64,000 nucleotides of DNA from Aliiroseovarius halocynthiae. Lineage in GTDB: Bacteria > Pseudomonadota > Alphaproteobacteria > Rhodobacterales > Rhodobacteraceae. A model generated the notes under the pieces. It was not told the DNA's origin and searched no databases. It saw nothing but the letters and a program-made list of their open reading frames with translations. Position numbers and translations under genes: made by a program. Shown piece after piece: positions 1 through 9,544 of the stretch. Each line of letters begins with the position of its first letter. Position 1 is the first letter of the stretch. The DNA lies in NCBI RefSeq assembly GCF_007004645.1, contig NZ_ML660024.1:62001-126000 (forward strand), read 5' to 3'.

Positions 1-448
1 CGAAGACCATGTCTCGGCGTTACTCAAGGAAACCGGATCGCTGCACCACTGGCGCATCGCCATCAAACCCGGCCGCCCGCTGGCGTTGGCGCAATGGAAC
101 GGCACACCCGTCTTCGGTCTGCCCGGCAACCCGGTCGCAGCGCTGGTCACCACGCTGATCTTCGCGCGCCCGGCCTTCTCGGTGCTTGCGGGTGGCCCGT
201 GGCGAACCGCGCCCGGCACCATGGTGCCCGCCGCTTTCACCAAATCCAAGAAAGCAGGCCGCCGCGAATATCTGCGTGCACGTCTGAACGAAAATGGCGA
301 CGTGGAAGCATTTAAATCCGAAGGGTCGGGGCGCATTTCGGGACTGTCGTGGGCCACGGGGCTGGTCGAACTGCCGGACGACGCCATGGACATCACGCCC
401 GGCACACCGGTCCGCTTCCTGTCCTACGAGAGCCTTGGGATCACCTGA
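1..448 (+). CDS. moeA: Molybdopterin molybdenumtransferase MoeA, C-terminal part
   Basis: The reading frame is open from the window edge (first full codon at base 2) and ends at TGA 446-448, so only the last 148 residues are present. They contain the LPGNPVAAL segment typical of the MoeA/MogA-like substrate-binding domain, then a beta-rich C-terminal domain (domain IV) from about residue 75 on. MoeA inserts molybdate into adenylylated molybdopterin in the last step of molybdenum cofactor synthesis in the cytoplasm. The gene converges on smpB with only two bases between the stop codons. Family assignment is firm; the N-terminal two thirds lie outside the window. Confidence 0.93.
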   Translation, partial: EDHVSALLKETGSLHHWRIAIKPGRPLALAQWNGTPVFGLPGNPVAALVTTLIFARPAFSVLAGGPWRTAPGTMVPAAFTKSKKAGRREYLRARLNENGDVEAFKSEGSGRISGLSWATGLVELPDDAMDITPGTPVRFLSYESLGIT

Positions 449-450
449 GA

Positions 451-927
451 CTAGTCGCCATGACGCAGCAAACGCTGCTTCTGACGGCCCCAATCCCGCT
501 TGGCTTCGGTCGCACGCTTGTCATGGGCTTTCTTACCCTTAGCAATGCCGACCTTCACTTTCACAAGTCCCTTGTGATTGAAATAGATCACCAGCGGCAC
601 AAGGGTCATCCCCTTCCGGCTGGTGGCATTCCACATCTTCGAGATCTCGCGCTTCGACGCCAACAGCTTGCGCTTGCGACGCTCAAGATGGCCCCACGTT
701 ATGGCCTGCTTATAGGGCGCGATATAGGCGTTGGTCAGGTACAATTCACCATCTTCAACGGCGACATAGCTTTCGGCAATATTCGACCCACCCTGACGCA
801 GCGATTTCACCTCGGACCCCATCAACACGATGCCGCATTCGATGTCTTCCTCGATCGCATAGTCATAGCGCGCACGCCGATTGTCGGCGATCACTTTATA
901 GTTGGGATCTTCTTTTGCCTTTGCCAT
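451..927 (-). CDS. smpB: SsrA-binding protein SmpB
   Basis: A 158-residue protein, the normal SmpB length. SmpB binds the tRNA-like domain of tmRNA and brings it to stalled ribosomes for trans-translation. The sequence shows the conserved oligonucleotide-binding barrel: [30 protein letters not shown], the YIAPYK segment, then the basic tail with KGKKAHDKR and RDWGRQK that enters the ribosomal A site. The frame is open for 23 more codons upstream, but the ATG at 925-927 ([10 protein letters not shown]) matches the usual family start. It lies 109 bases downstream of dapA in the same direction and may share its transcript. A second rescue factor, arfB, is also in this window. Confidence 0.96.
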   Translation of the reverse strand: MAKAKEDPNYKVIADNRRARYDYAIEEDIECGIVLMGSEVKSLRQGGSNIAESYVAVEDGELYLTNAYIAPYKQAITWGHLERRKRKLLASKREISKMWNATSRKGMTLVPLVIYFNHKGLVKVKVGIAKGKKAHDKRATEAKRDWGRQKQRLLRHGD

Positions 928-1036
928 GCGCTGGATGTAGGGCGTACGCCCCGAACTGTCCAGACCAACCCCCAAAAAGACAAAGGGCCACGACATTGCG
1001 CGGCCCCCTGAGAATTCGGTTATGACTGTTGTCAGA

Positions 1037-1912
1037 TCAGTTGATCAGCCCGGCATGACGCATGGCTGCGTCCAACGCGGCTTTGGTTTCATCCGCCAGA
1101 CCAACCAACGGCGAACGCACCTCTTCCGAGCAGCGATCCAGTTTGGACAGTGCGTATTTTGCCCCACAGGTTCCCGGCTCCATAAAGATGGCTTTGTGCA
1201 GCGGCATCAGCTTATCCGCAATTTCCAGCGCGCGGCCAAAGTCGCCACTTAGCGTGGCAGCCTGCAATTCTGCGCAAAGGCGCGGGGCCACGTTCGCTGT
1301 GACCGAGATGCACCCAACACCACCTTGCGCGTTGAATCCATGCGCGGTGGCGTCTTCACCGGACAACTGGATGAAATCCGCGCCGCAGGTCATACGCTGC
1401 ATCGACACACGGGCCAGATCGCCCGTCGCGTCTTTCACACCCACGATGTTCTTGTGCTTGGACAGCGTGCCCATCGTCTCGGGCGTCATGTCGACGACTG
1501 AGCGGCCCGGAATGTTGTAGATCACGATGGGCAGATCGACAGCATCGGCCAGCGTCTGAAAATGCGCGATCAGACCGCGTTGGGTCGGCTTGTTGTAATA
1601 CGGCGTCACAACCAGACCGGCGGCGGCTCCAACACACTTTGCGTGCTCCATAAAGCGCAGCGATTCGGCGGTGTTGTTCGACCCAGCACCCGCGATGACC
1701 GGCACACGCCCAGCGGCAGCGTCGACCACGACCTCGATGACAGCTTCGTGCTCTTCATGCGTCAGGGTCGGGCTTTCGCCGGTCGTCCCCACAGGCACCA
1801 ACCCGTTCGAACCTTCGTCAATCTGCCAGTTTACCAAGTGTTTGAGCGCGTCGAAATCCACGGCACCGTTCTTGAACGGCGTAACCAGGGCAGGAAGAGA
1901 TCCTTTGAACAT
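1037..1912 (-). CDS. dapA: 4-hydroxy-tetrahydrodipicolinate synthase DapA
   Basis: DapA condenses pyruvate with aspartate semialdehyde, the first committed step of lysine and diaminopimelate synthesis. The 291-residue TIM-barrel protein shows the GTTGESPTL loop (about residues 42-50), [10 protein letters not shown] with the catalytic tyrosine (about 105-106), and the Schiff-base lysine K160 in GVKDATGD. The frame extends 43 codons upstream, but the ATG at 1910-1912 ([13 protein letters not shown]) is the normal family start. It diverges from the lytic transglycosylase gene at 2059, so about 146 bases hold both promoters. Pairing with smpB downstream is common in alphaproteobacteria. Confidence 0.96.
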   Translation of the reverse strand: MFKGSLPALVTPFKNGAVDFDALKHLVNWQIDEGSNGLVPVGTTGESPTLTHEEHEAVIEVVVDAAAGRVPVIAGAGSNNTAESLRFMEHAKCVGAAAGLVVTPYYNKPTQRGLIAHFQTLADAVDLPIVIYNIPGRSVVDMTPETMGTLSKHKNIVGVKDATGDLARVSMQRMTCGADFIQLSGEDATAHGFNAQGGVGCISVTANVAPRLCAELQAATLSGDFGRALEIADKLMPLHKAIFMEPGTCGAKYALSKLDRCSEEVRSPLVGLADETKAALDAAMRHAGLIN

Positions 1913-2058
1913 GACACGCTCCATTTTTGTCTGTGTTTCCAATCGCGCTTGCGGGCATTTACTGAATCGCCCCTCAAACGCGGCGGAAACTAGCCGGGTT
2001 CGACAGAAATGCCAAGTTTGTGTGTTGCGTGTTAGCGCCACAAAGTTAGGTTTCGCGC

Positions 2059-4020
2059 ATGAACAGGATCAAATCACGTCTTATCCCGGCCCTGACTCTG
2101 GTCACGGGTCTGGGTTTTGCCCCGCTTTTCCCTGCAACAGCTCAGGATGCACGGGCTGTTTCTGCCTTTGAAACAGCCATTCAATCCGCACGCAACGGCG
2201 ATTGGGACACGGCACGCAGCCAAGCCGCCCAAGGTGGAGCGTTGGCGGCTGATATTTTGGAATGGGATCGCTTGCGCCAAAGCAAGGGCAGCTTTGCCGA
2301 CACCCGCGCCTTTCTGAAGCGCCATCCCGACTGGCCCGGATTGAAACTTCTGCGCAAGCGGTCCGAGAAATCCATCCCTCACAATCATACCCCGTCCGAA
2401 GTGCTGGCTTTCTTCGAAATCCAGCCCCCCCAAACTGGTCGCGGCGCGCTGCGACTGGCAGAGGCGCTAAAGGCCAGTGGCAAGCGCGACCAAGCGAATG
2501 CACAGATCATTCAGGCGTGGCAGACACTCAGCTTGGACGAAGACGAGCACAGCGCCTTTGTCTCGCGCTATACTGATACACTGAAGCCCCATCACTGGAC
2601 CCGCGCGGATATGCTGTTGTGGCGCGGAGCGTCCAAAGAAGCCACGCGCATGATGCCACTGCTCTCATCCGGACAACAGGCGCTTACCAAAGCCCGCATC
2701 GCACTGCGTAAAAAGCAAAATGGCGTGGATGCGATGATCAAAGCCGTTCCCGCCAGCCTGGCGGATGATCCGGGATTGGCCTATGAACGGTTCCTCTGGC
2801 GGGCATCAAAAGGGCGCAATCAGGATGCCGCAGATCTATTGTTGGCGCGATCGACCTCGGCCCAATCACTGGGTGAACCCGAGCGCTGGGGCAGTTGGCG
2901 GCGCGTGTTGGCGCGTTGGTCGATGCGGGATGGAAAGAACAAGCAAGCGTACCGCCTTGCGTCCTCGCACCACATTTCCAGCGGGTCGAGCCGTAATGAT
3001 CTGGAATGGCTTGCGGGCTATGTGGCCTTACGCAAACTAAATGACCCGAAAACCGCAAGCGCACATTTTAAAGCCTTCCAAGCGGGTGTGGAAACCCCGA
3101 TCAGCCTTGGGCGTGCCGGGTATTGGAACGGACGTGCCTATGAGGCGCTTGGCGACACGATCATGGCGCAGGCCGCGTATGAATTCGGGGCAGAGTTCCA
3201 GACCAGCTTCTATGGCCTTCTGGCCGCAGAAAAGGCGGGCCTTCCGATGGACCCACGTTTGACCGGATCGGAACCTTTCCCAAGTCACACACTGGCCCGT
3301 TTCTGGGGCGGATCCGTGATGGAGGCCGCCCGCCTTCTGCAAGCGGCGGGCGAGCTTTACTGGGCCGAGCGGTTCTCGGTTCATCTGGCGGAAAGCCTGA
3401 CCCGAGAAGAGATAGGCCAACTGGCCGCATGGGCGGAAAGTGTGGACGAGCCGCATTTGCAGGTAATGATTGCCAAGCAAGCCGCACGCCAAGGCCACAC
3501 CATCGCGCGACCCTATTTCCCGACACCCGACATCGGACGCGGCAACCGCACCGTCCCGCGTGCGCTGGAACTGGCCATTGCACGGCGCGAAAGCGAATTT
3601 GACCCCTCAGTTGTCTCGGGCGTGGGCGCGCGGGGCTTGATGCAGTTAATGCCCGGCACCGCATCCGACATGGCAAAGCGGTTGGACATGCCTTATTCCA
3701 AGGCGCAGCTAACCGAAGACCCAGCCTATAACACACGGTTAGGGTCGGAATATTTGGCCAAGCTGATTGAAGACTTCAACGGCAACCCCGTTCTGATTTC
3801 CGTGGGTTACAACGCAGGCCCCGGCAGATCACGAAGCTGGACAGAACGGTTCGGGAATGTGCGGTCTTCGTCTGTCGACATCATCGACTGGATCGAACAC
3901 ATCCCGTTTCGCGAGACCCGCAACTATGTGATGCGCGTAACCGAAAGCCTGCCGGTCTATCGCGCACGGCTGACGGGGAAAACCGAACCGCTGAACCTGT
4001 CGAAAGAGCTTAAGAAGTAG
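2059..4020 (+). CDS. Soluble lytic murein transglycosylase (Slt70 type)
   Basis: A 653-residue periplasmic enzyme that cleaves peptidoglycan between MurNAc and GlcNAc to leave 1,6-anhydromuramyl ends. Residues 1-28 look like a Sec signal peptide ending near ATAQDA. A long alpha-helical superhelix fills about 30-470. The C-terminal SLT domain (about 495-640) has the catalytic glutamate at about E511 in ARRESEFDP, then [13 protein letters not shown] and the YNAGPGR loop. The order signal, U-domain, catalytic domain fits Slt70. Its last 11 bases overlap the end of the convergent DMT transporter gene. The Escherichia coli equivalent is slt; I give no symbol because several paralogues exist in this group. 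Confidence 0.92.
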   Translation: MNRIKSRLIPALTLVTGLGFAPLFPATAQDARAVSAFETAIQSARNGDWDTARSQAAQGGALAADILEWDRLRQSKGSFADTRAFLKRHPDWPGLKLLRKRSEKSIPHNHTPSEVLAFFEIQPPQTGRGALRLAEALKASGKRDQANAQIIQAWQTLSLDEDEHSAFVSRYTDTLKPHHWTRADMLLWRGASKEATRMMPLLSSGQQALTKARIALRKKQNGVDAMIKAVPASLADDPGLAYERFLWRASKGRNQDAADLLLARSTSAQSLGEPERWGSWRRVLARWSMRDGKNKQAYRLASSHHISSGSSRNDLEWLAGYVALRKLNDPKTASAHFKAFQAGVETPISLGRAGYWNGRAYEALGDTIMAQAAYEFGAEFQTSFYGLLAAEKAGLPMDPRLTGSEPFPSHTLARFWGGSVMEAARLLQAAGELYWAERFSVHLAESLTREEIGQLAAWAESVDEPHLQVMIAKQAARQGHTIARPYFPTPDIGRGNRTVPRALELAIARRESEFDPSVVSGVGARGLMQLMPGTASDMAKRLDMPYSKAQLTEDPAYNTRLGSEYLAKLIEDFNGNPVLISVGYNAGPGRSRSWTERFGNVRSSSVDIIDWIEHIPFRETRNYVMRVTESLPVYRARLTGKTEPLNLSKELKK

Positions 4021-4873
4021 AGCGGCGACTGCGGATCAGGGTGAAGATGCCCGCCGATACAACGATCACTGCGCCAATCACAACATTGGTGTGCAAGGTC
4101 TCGTTAAAGACCAAGACGCCGATGAAGCTGACGAAGACCAGTTGCAGATAGGCAAAGGGCTGGACAGTACTTGCCTCGGCAAACTCGTAGCATTTGATCA
4201 ACAGCCAATGGCCCAGCACGCCAGTGCAGCACAGAAGCGCCATCCACGCCCAGTCGCCCGGCGACATGGGCTGCCAGAACCAGACGCCACTTGCAGTCAT
4301 CACGACCGCACCGATGACACCGGTCCAGAAAAAGCTGGTCTGCGTACTGTCCGTTTTTGCTGCCAGCCGCGTCATCAACCCATAGACGGCGAACATCGCA
4401 GCGCCCAGCAACGGGATAATGGCATAGGGCGAAAACACGCCGGATCCCGGTCGCAGGATGATCAAGATCCCGATGAACCCGATGCCAATGGCCGCCCAAC
4501 GACGCCACCCCACATGCTCGCCCAGCACCCGACCGGACAGGGCGGCCACCATCAGCGGATAGACAGCGAAAATCGCATGGCTTTCCACCAATCCCAGCAA
4601 TGTGAAGGACAGCACGGTCACGCAAATTTCGAGTGCCAGCAACGCACCGCGGGTGATTTGCAGCCAAGGCCGTGCGGGACGCAGTGCTTGGGCCAGCCCA
4701 TCATTGCGGTGCGTGATCCAGATGACAAACGCCGCGAAGAACCAATAGCGGATCATCACCACCATCCAGACGTTGTATTCCCCGCCCAAATGGCGCGAGA
4801 TCCCGTCCTGCATCGCAAAGACGAAGGTCGTGGCCACCATCAGCCAGATGCCGATTTGATTGTTGCGCTCCAT
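4010..4873 (-). CDS. EamA/DMT-family inner-membrane transporter
   Basis: A 287-residue protein with about ten predicted hydrophobic helices in two repeated halves, the layout of the drug/metabolite transporter (EamA, RhaT-like) superfamily. No substrate can be read from the sequence. The start ATG at 4871-4873 follows a GGGGA ribosome site. It lies 8 bases downstream of mnmD in the same direction, so the two are probably co-transcribed, though that does not show a shared function. Its 3' end overlaps the convergent slt-type gene by 11 bases. Confidence 0.88.
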   Translation of the reverse strand: MERNNQIGIWLMVATTFVFAMQDGISRHLGGEYNVWMVVMIRYWFFAAFVIWITHRNDGLAQALRPARPWLQITRGALLALEICVTVLSFTLLGLVESHAIFAVYPLMVAALSGRVLGEHVGWRRWAAIGIGFIGILIILRPGSGVFSPYAIIPLLGAAMFAVYGLMTRLAAKTDSTQTSFFWTGVIGAVVMTASGVWFWQPMSPGDWAWMALLCCTGVLGHWLLIKCYEFAEASTVQPFAYLQLVFVSFIGVLVFNETLHTNVVIGAVIVVSAGIFTLIRSRRSTS

Positions 4874-4881
4874 TGCGTCCC

Positions 4882-5559
4882 CTAGGGCCGCAATATGCCG
4901 CGGCTCATATGCCGTTTGCGCCCGTATCCGGCAACACGTTCCACGTCGAAACCCGCTGCGTCTAGGGCGCGACGGACAAAACCAGCGGCAGTATATGTCG
5001 CAAACGTGCCATTTGGCGCTGTATGTCTGCCGACGTCACGCATCAGGCCCTCGCCCCACAGCTCGGGGTTCTTGGCGGGCGAGAACCCGTCAAGGAACCA
5101 CGCATCCGCCTTGCCGTCCCACGCGGCAATGGTTTCGCGGGCGTCGCCTTCGATCACCTCGACCGTAAACCCGTCTAAATCAAACCGCCGTGCACCCTGC
5201 TCCCATATCGTTAGGAAAGGGCCGGCGACCGCATACGCCTCTGGGAAAGATTGCAGGGCGCGCTCGATGTCGGCAGCCTCCATGGGGAAGGCCTCGAGCG
5301 AGGTGAACCCAGCCCCTTCTGGCGACCCCGCCGCACGCCATGCGATGAACGCGGCCAGCATATTCAAACCCGTGCCAAATCCCAGCTCGGCAATCTGGAA
5401 GCCGGGGCAATACCGGGTCGCAAGGTCATTGCCCTCAATAAAGACATGCCGCGTCTCGGCCAGCCCGTCTTCCAGCGAGAAATAGGGGTCGTCAAACTGC
5501 TCGGCCACCGGCACGCCGCTGTCTTTCCATGTAATCTTGGCTGTCTGGCGCTTTGTCAT
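4882..5559 (-). CDS. mnmD: tRNA (mnm5s2U34) methyltransferase MnmD, stand-alone
   Basis: A 225-residue class I SAM-dependent methyltransferase matching the N-terminal half of bifunctional MnmC. Visible are the SAM-binding AELGFGTGLNML segment (about 56-67), the acidic residue after strand 2 in FTSLEAFP, and DAWFLDGFSPAKNPELW, the DUF752/MnmC signature near residue 132. It methylates 5-aminomethyl-2-thiouridine at the wobble position of certain tRNAs. The protein stops where the FAD domain would begin in fused MnmC. A separate FAD oxidoreductase gene lies divergently 55 bases away. The start ATG has an AGGGCAG site upstream. Confidence 0.9.
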   Translation of the reverse strand: MTKRQTAKITWKDSGVPVAEQFDDPYFSLEDGLAETRHVFIEGNDLATRYCPGFQIAELGFGTGLNMLAAFIAWRAAGSPEGAGFTSLEAFPMEAADIERALQSFPEAYAVAGPFLTIWEQGARRFDLDGFTVEVIEGDARETIAAWDGKADAWFLDGFSPAKNPELWGEGLMRDVGRHTAPNGTFATYTAAGFVRRALDAAGFDVERVAGYGRKRHMSRGILRP

Positions 5560-5614
5560 GATCTGCCCTAGAACGCTGATGAAACCCGCGCGACCATGAA
5601 GAAGGAACGGCCCG

Positions 5615-6655
5615 ATGGCAATCGCTGATGTGACAGTTTACGGCGCGGGGATTTTTGGCCTGTCGGTTGCGTGGAGCTGCGCCAAGCGCGGCGCGAAGGT
5701 GCGCGTGATTGATCCAAACGGGCCGGGCGCGGGATCATCCGGGGGCTTGGTCGGCGCACTTGCCCCGCATGTGCCAGAACGCTGGAACGCCAAGAAAGCC
5801 TTTCAATTCGACAGCCTGATCATGGCCGAAACCTATTGGGCCGAGGTCGAGGCCGTGTCGGGTAAATCCCCCGGCTATGCACGGTCGGGCCGCTTGCAGC
5901 CCATCGCGGACGATCGCCTGCTGGAGCTTGCCAAAACCCGCGCGATTGAGGCCGAAACCCTTTGGCAAGGCGAGGCCGTGTGGCAAGTGCGTCCGGCATC
6001 GGACTTTCCGGACTGGGCACCAATCAGCCCCACCGGGTTCCTGATCTACGACACGCTAACCGCCCGGATGAGCCCCCGTCGTGCCGGGGCCTCTCTTGTC
6101 GCCGCGATCCAAGCAAAGGGCGGTGAGATCGTGACCGATGGCCCGTCAGAAGGAACCGAGGTCTGGGCGACCGGCTGGCAAGGAATGGTCAAGTTGTCCG
6201 TGGAACTTGGGAAACCCGTCGGCAACGGCGTCAAAGGCCAAAGCGCGCTTCTGGATTACGACGCGCGGGACATGCCACAACTGTTTGCAGATGCCGTGCA
6301 CATCATCCCGCACGCGGACGGCACGGTCGCCATCGGGTCCACCAGCGAACGGGGCTTTGACGATCCGTCCAGCTGTGATGATGCGCTCGACGAGGTAATA
6401 GATCGCGCCCGTGCCGTCTGCCCTGCCCTGAAAGATGCGCCCGTGATCGAACGCTGGGCCGGTGTCCGCCCCCGCGCCAAATCCCGTGCGCCCATGCTGG
6501 GCGAATACCCCTGTCGCCCCGGCGTATTCATCGCCAATGGCGGCTTTAAGATCGGTTTTGGGATGGGACCACGAGTGGGCGAACTAATGGCCGATCTGGT
6601 GCTGGAAGGCCGCGACAAGATCCCCGCGGATTTCCGGGTCGAAGCAAGCCTTTAA
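5615..6655 (+). CDS. FAD-dependent oxidoreductase of the DAO family, MnmC(o)-like candidate
   Basis: A 346-residue D-amino-acid-oxidase-type flavoprotein. The N-terminal dinucleotide fold is clear: VYGAGIFGLSVAW with GxGxxG at about residues 10-15 and the FAD-ribose acidic residue in VRVIDPN. The C-terminal flavin contact region FIANGGFKIGFGMGP lies near 305. In fused MnmC such a domain oxidises carboxymethylaminomethyl-U34 so that MnmD can act, and the divergent mnmD 55 bases away supports the same job here. Glycine oxidase (ThiO) or another DAO enzyme remains possible. An AAGGAA site precedes the ATG. A hairpin repeat follows the stop. Confidence 0.78.
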   Translation: MAIADVTVYGAGIFGLSVAWSCAKRGAKVRVIDPNGPGAGSSGGLVGALAPHVPERWNAKKAFQFDSLIMAETYWAEVEAVSGKSPGYARSGRLQPIADDRLLELAKTRAIEAETLWQGEAVWQVRPASDFPDWAPISPTGFLIYDTLTARMSPRRAGASLVAAIQAKGGEIVTDGPSEGTEVWATGWQGMVKLSVELGKPVGNGVKGQSALLDYDARDMPQLFADAVHIIPHADGTVAIGSTSERGFDDPSSCDDALDEVIDRARAVCPALKDAPVIERWAGVRPRAKSRAPMLGEYPCRPGVFIANGGFKIGFGMGPRVGELMADLVLEGRDKIPADFRVEASL

Positions 6656-6688
6656 GTAATCCCCAGACCAAGGCTTCGCTCTTTTTCT

Positions 6689-6744
6689 TGCCAAAAATAT
6701 CCCGGGGGTGAGAGCCGCAGGCTCGAGGGGGCAGCGCCCCCTTT
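6689..6744. repeat. Intergenic hairpin repeat, likely bidirectional terminator
   Basis: Between two convergent genes, an element starts TTGCCAAAAATATCCCGGGG and ends in a perfect 7-bp hairpin (AGGGGGC at 6726-6732, GCCCCCT at 6736-6742, 3-base loop). From memory, near-identical elements recur between genes in Rhodobacteraceae genomes. A role as a shared terminator is inferred from the convergent setting. No second copy was found in this window. Confidence 0.6.
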
Positions 6745-6759
6745 CACAGGCCGGAAACT

Positions 6760-7296
6760 CTAAACCGACGCGCGCAGCTTGGCCATCAGCTTGATCAGAT
6801 TGGCCTCGTACCGCTCGTTCTTCAGCACACCATGCTCATCGAATTCGCTCGAACTGCCCGCGACGGCGACCTCAGGCCCGATCACAAGGTTCGGCTGAAA
6901 TGGTGTCATTGCTGCCACCAGACACACCTGCGCCCGCTCTCCGCCTGCACGCCCCGCAGCGGCGGACATTACGGCCACTGGCTTGTCCTCCCATGGCTGC
7001 GGCTTCACCCGGCTCACCCAATCCAAAGCGTTCTTCAGAACACCCGTCAGCATCTTGTTGTATTCCGGGGTTGAGATGATCACAGCATCCGCCGCTTTGA
7101 TCTGAGCCACCAGCTTTGCGACGCTGTCCGGAATGCCCTCTGCCGCCTCAAGATCGCCGTCATAGAGCGGCAGTTTCAGATCTGCCTCGGTATAATCCAC
7201 GTCGCCATAAAGCCGCGCAGCATTTCGCAGCAAGAACCGGTTGGTTGCGTCTTTACGCAGGGACCCGGACATGCCAAGCAATTGGTGTTTGGACAC
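6760..7296 (-). CDS. NADPH-dependent FMN reductase family protein
   Basis: A 178-residue flavodoxin-like protein. GSLRKDATNRFLLR near the N-terminus is the FMN phosphate-binding loop, and STPEYNKMLTGVLKNALDW is the signature of the YieF/ChrR/ArsH group, which reduces FMN, quinones or metal oxyanions with NAD(P)H. The start is decided by the ribosome site: AGGAGG lies five bases before a GTG at 7294-7296 (VSKHQLLGMSGS), while an upstream in-frame ATG at 7309-7311 overlaps that site and is unlikely. It diverges from the TPP enzyme gene, with starts about 75 bases apart. The physiological substrate is not known. Confidence 0.87.
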   Translation of the reverse strand: MSKHQLLGMSGSLRKDATNRFLLRNAARLYGDVDYTEADLKLPLYDGDLEAAEGIPDSVAKLVAQIKAADAVIISTPEYNKMLTGVLKNALDWVSRVKPQPWEDKPVAVMSAAAGRAGGERAQVCLVAAMTPFQPNLVIGPEVAVAGSSSEFDEHGVLKNERYEANLIKLMAKLRASV

Positions 7297-7371
7297 ATGA
7301 ACCTCCTTCATCACATCCCCAGTCAATTGGGGCGCATTGATGCCGAGGTCAAGACAAGGCAGGAAAGCGAA

Positions 7372-9027
7372 ATGCGTCACGGCGGACAAATTCTGGTCGA
7401 TCATCTGAAAACCGAAGGCGTCACGCGTGTGTTTTCGGTTCCCGGAGAAAGCTTTCTGGCGGCGCTGGATGGGCTGTATGATAGCGGGATCCAGAACATC
7501 GTCTGCCGTCAAGAAGGTGGCGCTGCGATGATGGCCGAAGCGCATGGCAAGCTAACCGGTGCGCCGGGCGTTCTATTCGTAACGCGGGGGCCGGGGGCGA
7601 CGAATGCGTCCGCTGGTATTCACGTCGCGATGCAGGACGCAACGCCGATGGTAGTCTTTGTGGGTCAAATCGCGCGCGCGCACCGAGATCGCGGCGCGTT
7701 TCAGGAAGTGGACTATCGCGCCTTCTTCGGCCCGCTTGCCAAGTGGTCCTGCGAGGTCGACCAGACCGAGCGCCTGCCCGAATACCTTGCCCGTGCCTTC
7801 CACGTGGCCCGCACGGGGCGTCCCGGCCCTATCGTGATCGCCCTGCCTGAAGATATGCTCAGCGACGTGGCCGACGTGCCGGATCGCCCGGCAGTGCCGG
7901 CCACACAGGGCCGTGTCTCCAGCGCGGACGCGGGTGCGATGCTGGCAGCGATCGAGACCTCGGCGCGTCCGCTTTTGATCGCGGGTGGACCGGGTTGGGA
8001 TGCCCATACGGGCGCGGACCTTATGGCGTTCGCCGCCCAAAACGCCCTGCCCGTCGCCACCGCCTTTCGCCGCCAGGACTATGTCGATAATCGCCACCCA
8101 AACTATGTCGGAGACCTCGGACTTGGTATCAATCCGGGCCTGAAAGCCATGTTCGACCAAGCCGACACGCTAATCGTTCTGGGCAGCCGCTTGGGTGACA
8201 TCGTGACAGGCAGCTACGAGATGTTGGACCCAATGCAGACAGGGAAACGCATCATCCATGTCTATCCTTGCGCCGAAGAACTGGGCCGCGTCTATCACGC
8301 AGATCAAACCGTGCTGGCCACGGGGCCAGCGGCGACTTCAGCACTCACAGAACACCCCGCGCTGTCTGCCACGCCATGGGCGGACTGGGCACAACAGGGC
8401 CGCGCCGCCTATGACGCGTTCCAAACCCCGGTCGAGACGCCCGGCCCGGTCAAGCTTGAGCGTATCATGCACTGGCTGTCGGACACCCTGCCGAACAACA
8501 CGATTATGACCAACGGAGCTGGAAACTACGCCACATGGCTGCACCGTTACTTCAGGTTCAAAGAATACGGAACGCAACTGGCGCCCACGTCAGGATCCAT
8601 GGGCTATGGCTTCCCCGCGGCGGTCGCGGCCAGCCTTCAGCACCCGGATCGCACGGTCATCGCATGGCTTGGGGACGGTGAATTTCAAATGACCCTGAAC
8701 GAAATGTCGACCGCCGTGCAGCACGGTGCCAAACCCATCGCGATCATCGTGAACAATGGACGCTACGGAACTATCCGGATGCATCAGGAACGCACCTATC
8801 CGGCGCGTGTGTCGGGCACGGAAATGACAAACCCTGACTTCGCCGATCTGGCCCGCGCTTACGGGGGCCACGGCGAAACCGTCACCAAGGACGAGGATTT
8901 CGAAGCGGCTTTCCGGCGCGCAGAGGCTTCAGGGAAACTGGCTGTGATCGAGCTGGTCGTGGATCAGCAGGTCGCCACGCCGGGCCTGACTTTGGACCAA
9001 CTGCGCGCGCAAGGAGAGGAAGGATAG
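7372..9027 (+). CDS. Thiamine-diphosphate-dependent enzyme, acetolactate-synthase-like
   Basis: A 551-residue protein with the three-domain plan of TPP decarboxylases and synthases. The N-terminal PYR domain carries the catalytic glutamate in CRQEGGAAMMAEA (about 48), followed by FVTRGPGATNAS. A central domain spans about 190-325. The C-terminal PP domain has the thiamine-binding motif WLGDGEFQMT through VNNG at about 430-460. The family includes acetolactate synthase, glyoxylate carboligase, sulfoacetaldehyde acetyltransferase and oxalyl-CoA decarboxylase. No small regulatory subunit is adjacent, so true AHAS is unlikely. The ATG at 7372 (MRHGGQILVDHL) follows AGGAAAGCGA and was preferred over an in-frame ATG 90 bases upstream. 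Confidence 0.85.
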   Translation: MRHGGQILVDHLKTEGVTRVFSVPGESFLAALDGLYDSGIQNIVCRQEGGAAMMAEAHGKLTGAPGVLFVTRGPGATNASAGIHVAMQDATPMVVFVGQIARAHRDRGAFQEVDYRAFFGPLAKWSCEVDQTERLPEYLARAFHVARTGRPGPIVIALPEDMLSDVADVPDRPAVPATQGRVSSADAGAMLAAIETSARPLLIAGGPGWDAHTGADLMAFAAQNALPVATAFRRQDYVDNRHPNYVGDLGLGINPGLKAMFDQADTLIVLGSRLGDIVTGSYEMLDPMQTGKRIIHVYPCAEELGRVYHADQTVLATGPAATSALTEHPALSATPWADWAQQGRAAYDAFQTPVETPGPVKLERIMHWLSDTLPNNTIMTNGAGNYATWLHRYFRFKEYGTQLAPTSGSMGYGFPAAVAASLQHPDRTVIAWLGDGEFQMTLNEMSTAVQHGAKPIAIIVNNGRYGTIRMHQERTYPARVSGTEMTNPDFADLARAYGGHGETVTKDEDFEAAFRRAEASGKLAVIELVVDQQVATPGLTLDQLRAQGEEG

Positions 9028-9068
9028 GGTTCCGACCGAAGGGCCTGCGGACTTTTGTCCTTACCCTT

Positions 9069-9159
9069 CTGTCGGGGTGGGGGCGCCTCGCTTCGCTCGG
9101 CGCGGTTGCACACCACCTGAAACAGGTGCGCCAGCCGCGCGCAGCGCGGCCACCGACAG
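9069..9159. repeat. Imperfect long palindrome in an intergenic gap
   Basis: Outer arms CTGTCGG...TGG (9069-9080) and CCACCGACAG (9150-9159) enclose GC-rich sequence and a perfect central hairpin, CACCTG-AAA-CAGGTG, at 9114-9128. It lies between the TPP enzyme gene and the convergent YciI-like gene. It could fold into a cruciform or a terminator hairpin, but no T-run follows. It resembles the REP-like intergenic palindromes of this group; no second copy was found here. Confidence 0.5.
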
Positions 9160-9209
9160 CGTGCAGAGGCGTGAGCCGAGGCACCCTTCGCCTTGGATCA
9201 GCGATGATC

Positions 9210-9521
9210 TTAGCCCTTGGGCATCTCCATCAGTTCAGCCAGATGGATCGTTCCCATCTGGATAAAGCTGTTCTCACTGGCAATCGCCAAGGCGCTTTCC
9301 GCATCAGACGCGTTTATCACGCAAAAGCCCATCATCGGCTGCTTGAACCCTTCGCGGTGGCCATCGCCATCCACGGTCCATTGTGCTTTGAAAGGCGTCT
9401 CGGGCATCTCGAACACATCCGCGTATTTCGCAATCCAAGCCTTATACGCGGCTTGCATCTCGGCCTTCTTGTCGTCTGGCACATCCGTCGGCTCGTGATA
9501 GGCCATGTAAAATCTCGGCAT
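9210..9521 (-). CDS. YciI-like (DGPF/YCII-related) small protein
   Basis: A 103-residue soluble protein starting MPRFYMAYHEP. The pattern of a short beta strand, a helix (KKAEMQAAYKAWIAKYADV), and a late segment DAESALAIASENSFIQMGTIHLAELMEM resembles the ferredoxin-like fold of the YCII-related family, where proteins often carry a histidine and an aspartate in a pocket. No reaction is established for this type. An AGGAGAAAC ribosome site precedes the ATG. It is 23 bases downstream of cobO on the same strand and may be co-transcribed with it. Family assignment is moderate; function is unknown. Confidence 0.7.
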   Translation of the reverse strand: MPRFYMAYHEPTDVPDDKKAEMQAAYKAWIAKYADVFEMPETPFKAQWTVDGDGHREGFKQPMMGFCVINASDAESALAIASENSFIQMGTIHLAELMEMPKG

Positions 9522-9544
9522 CGTTTCTCCTCCCGTTTATAGGA

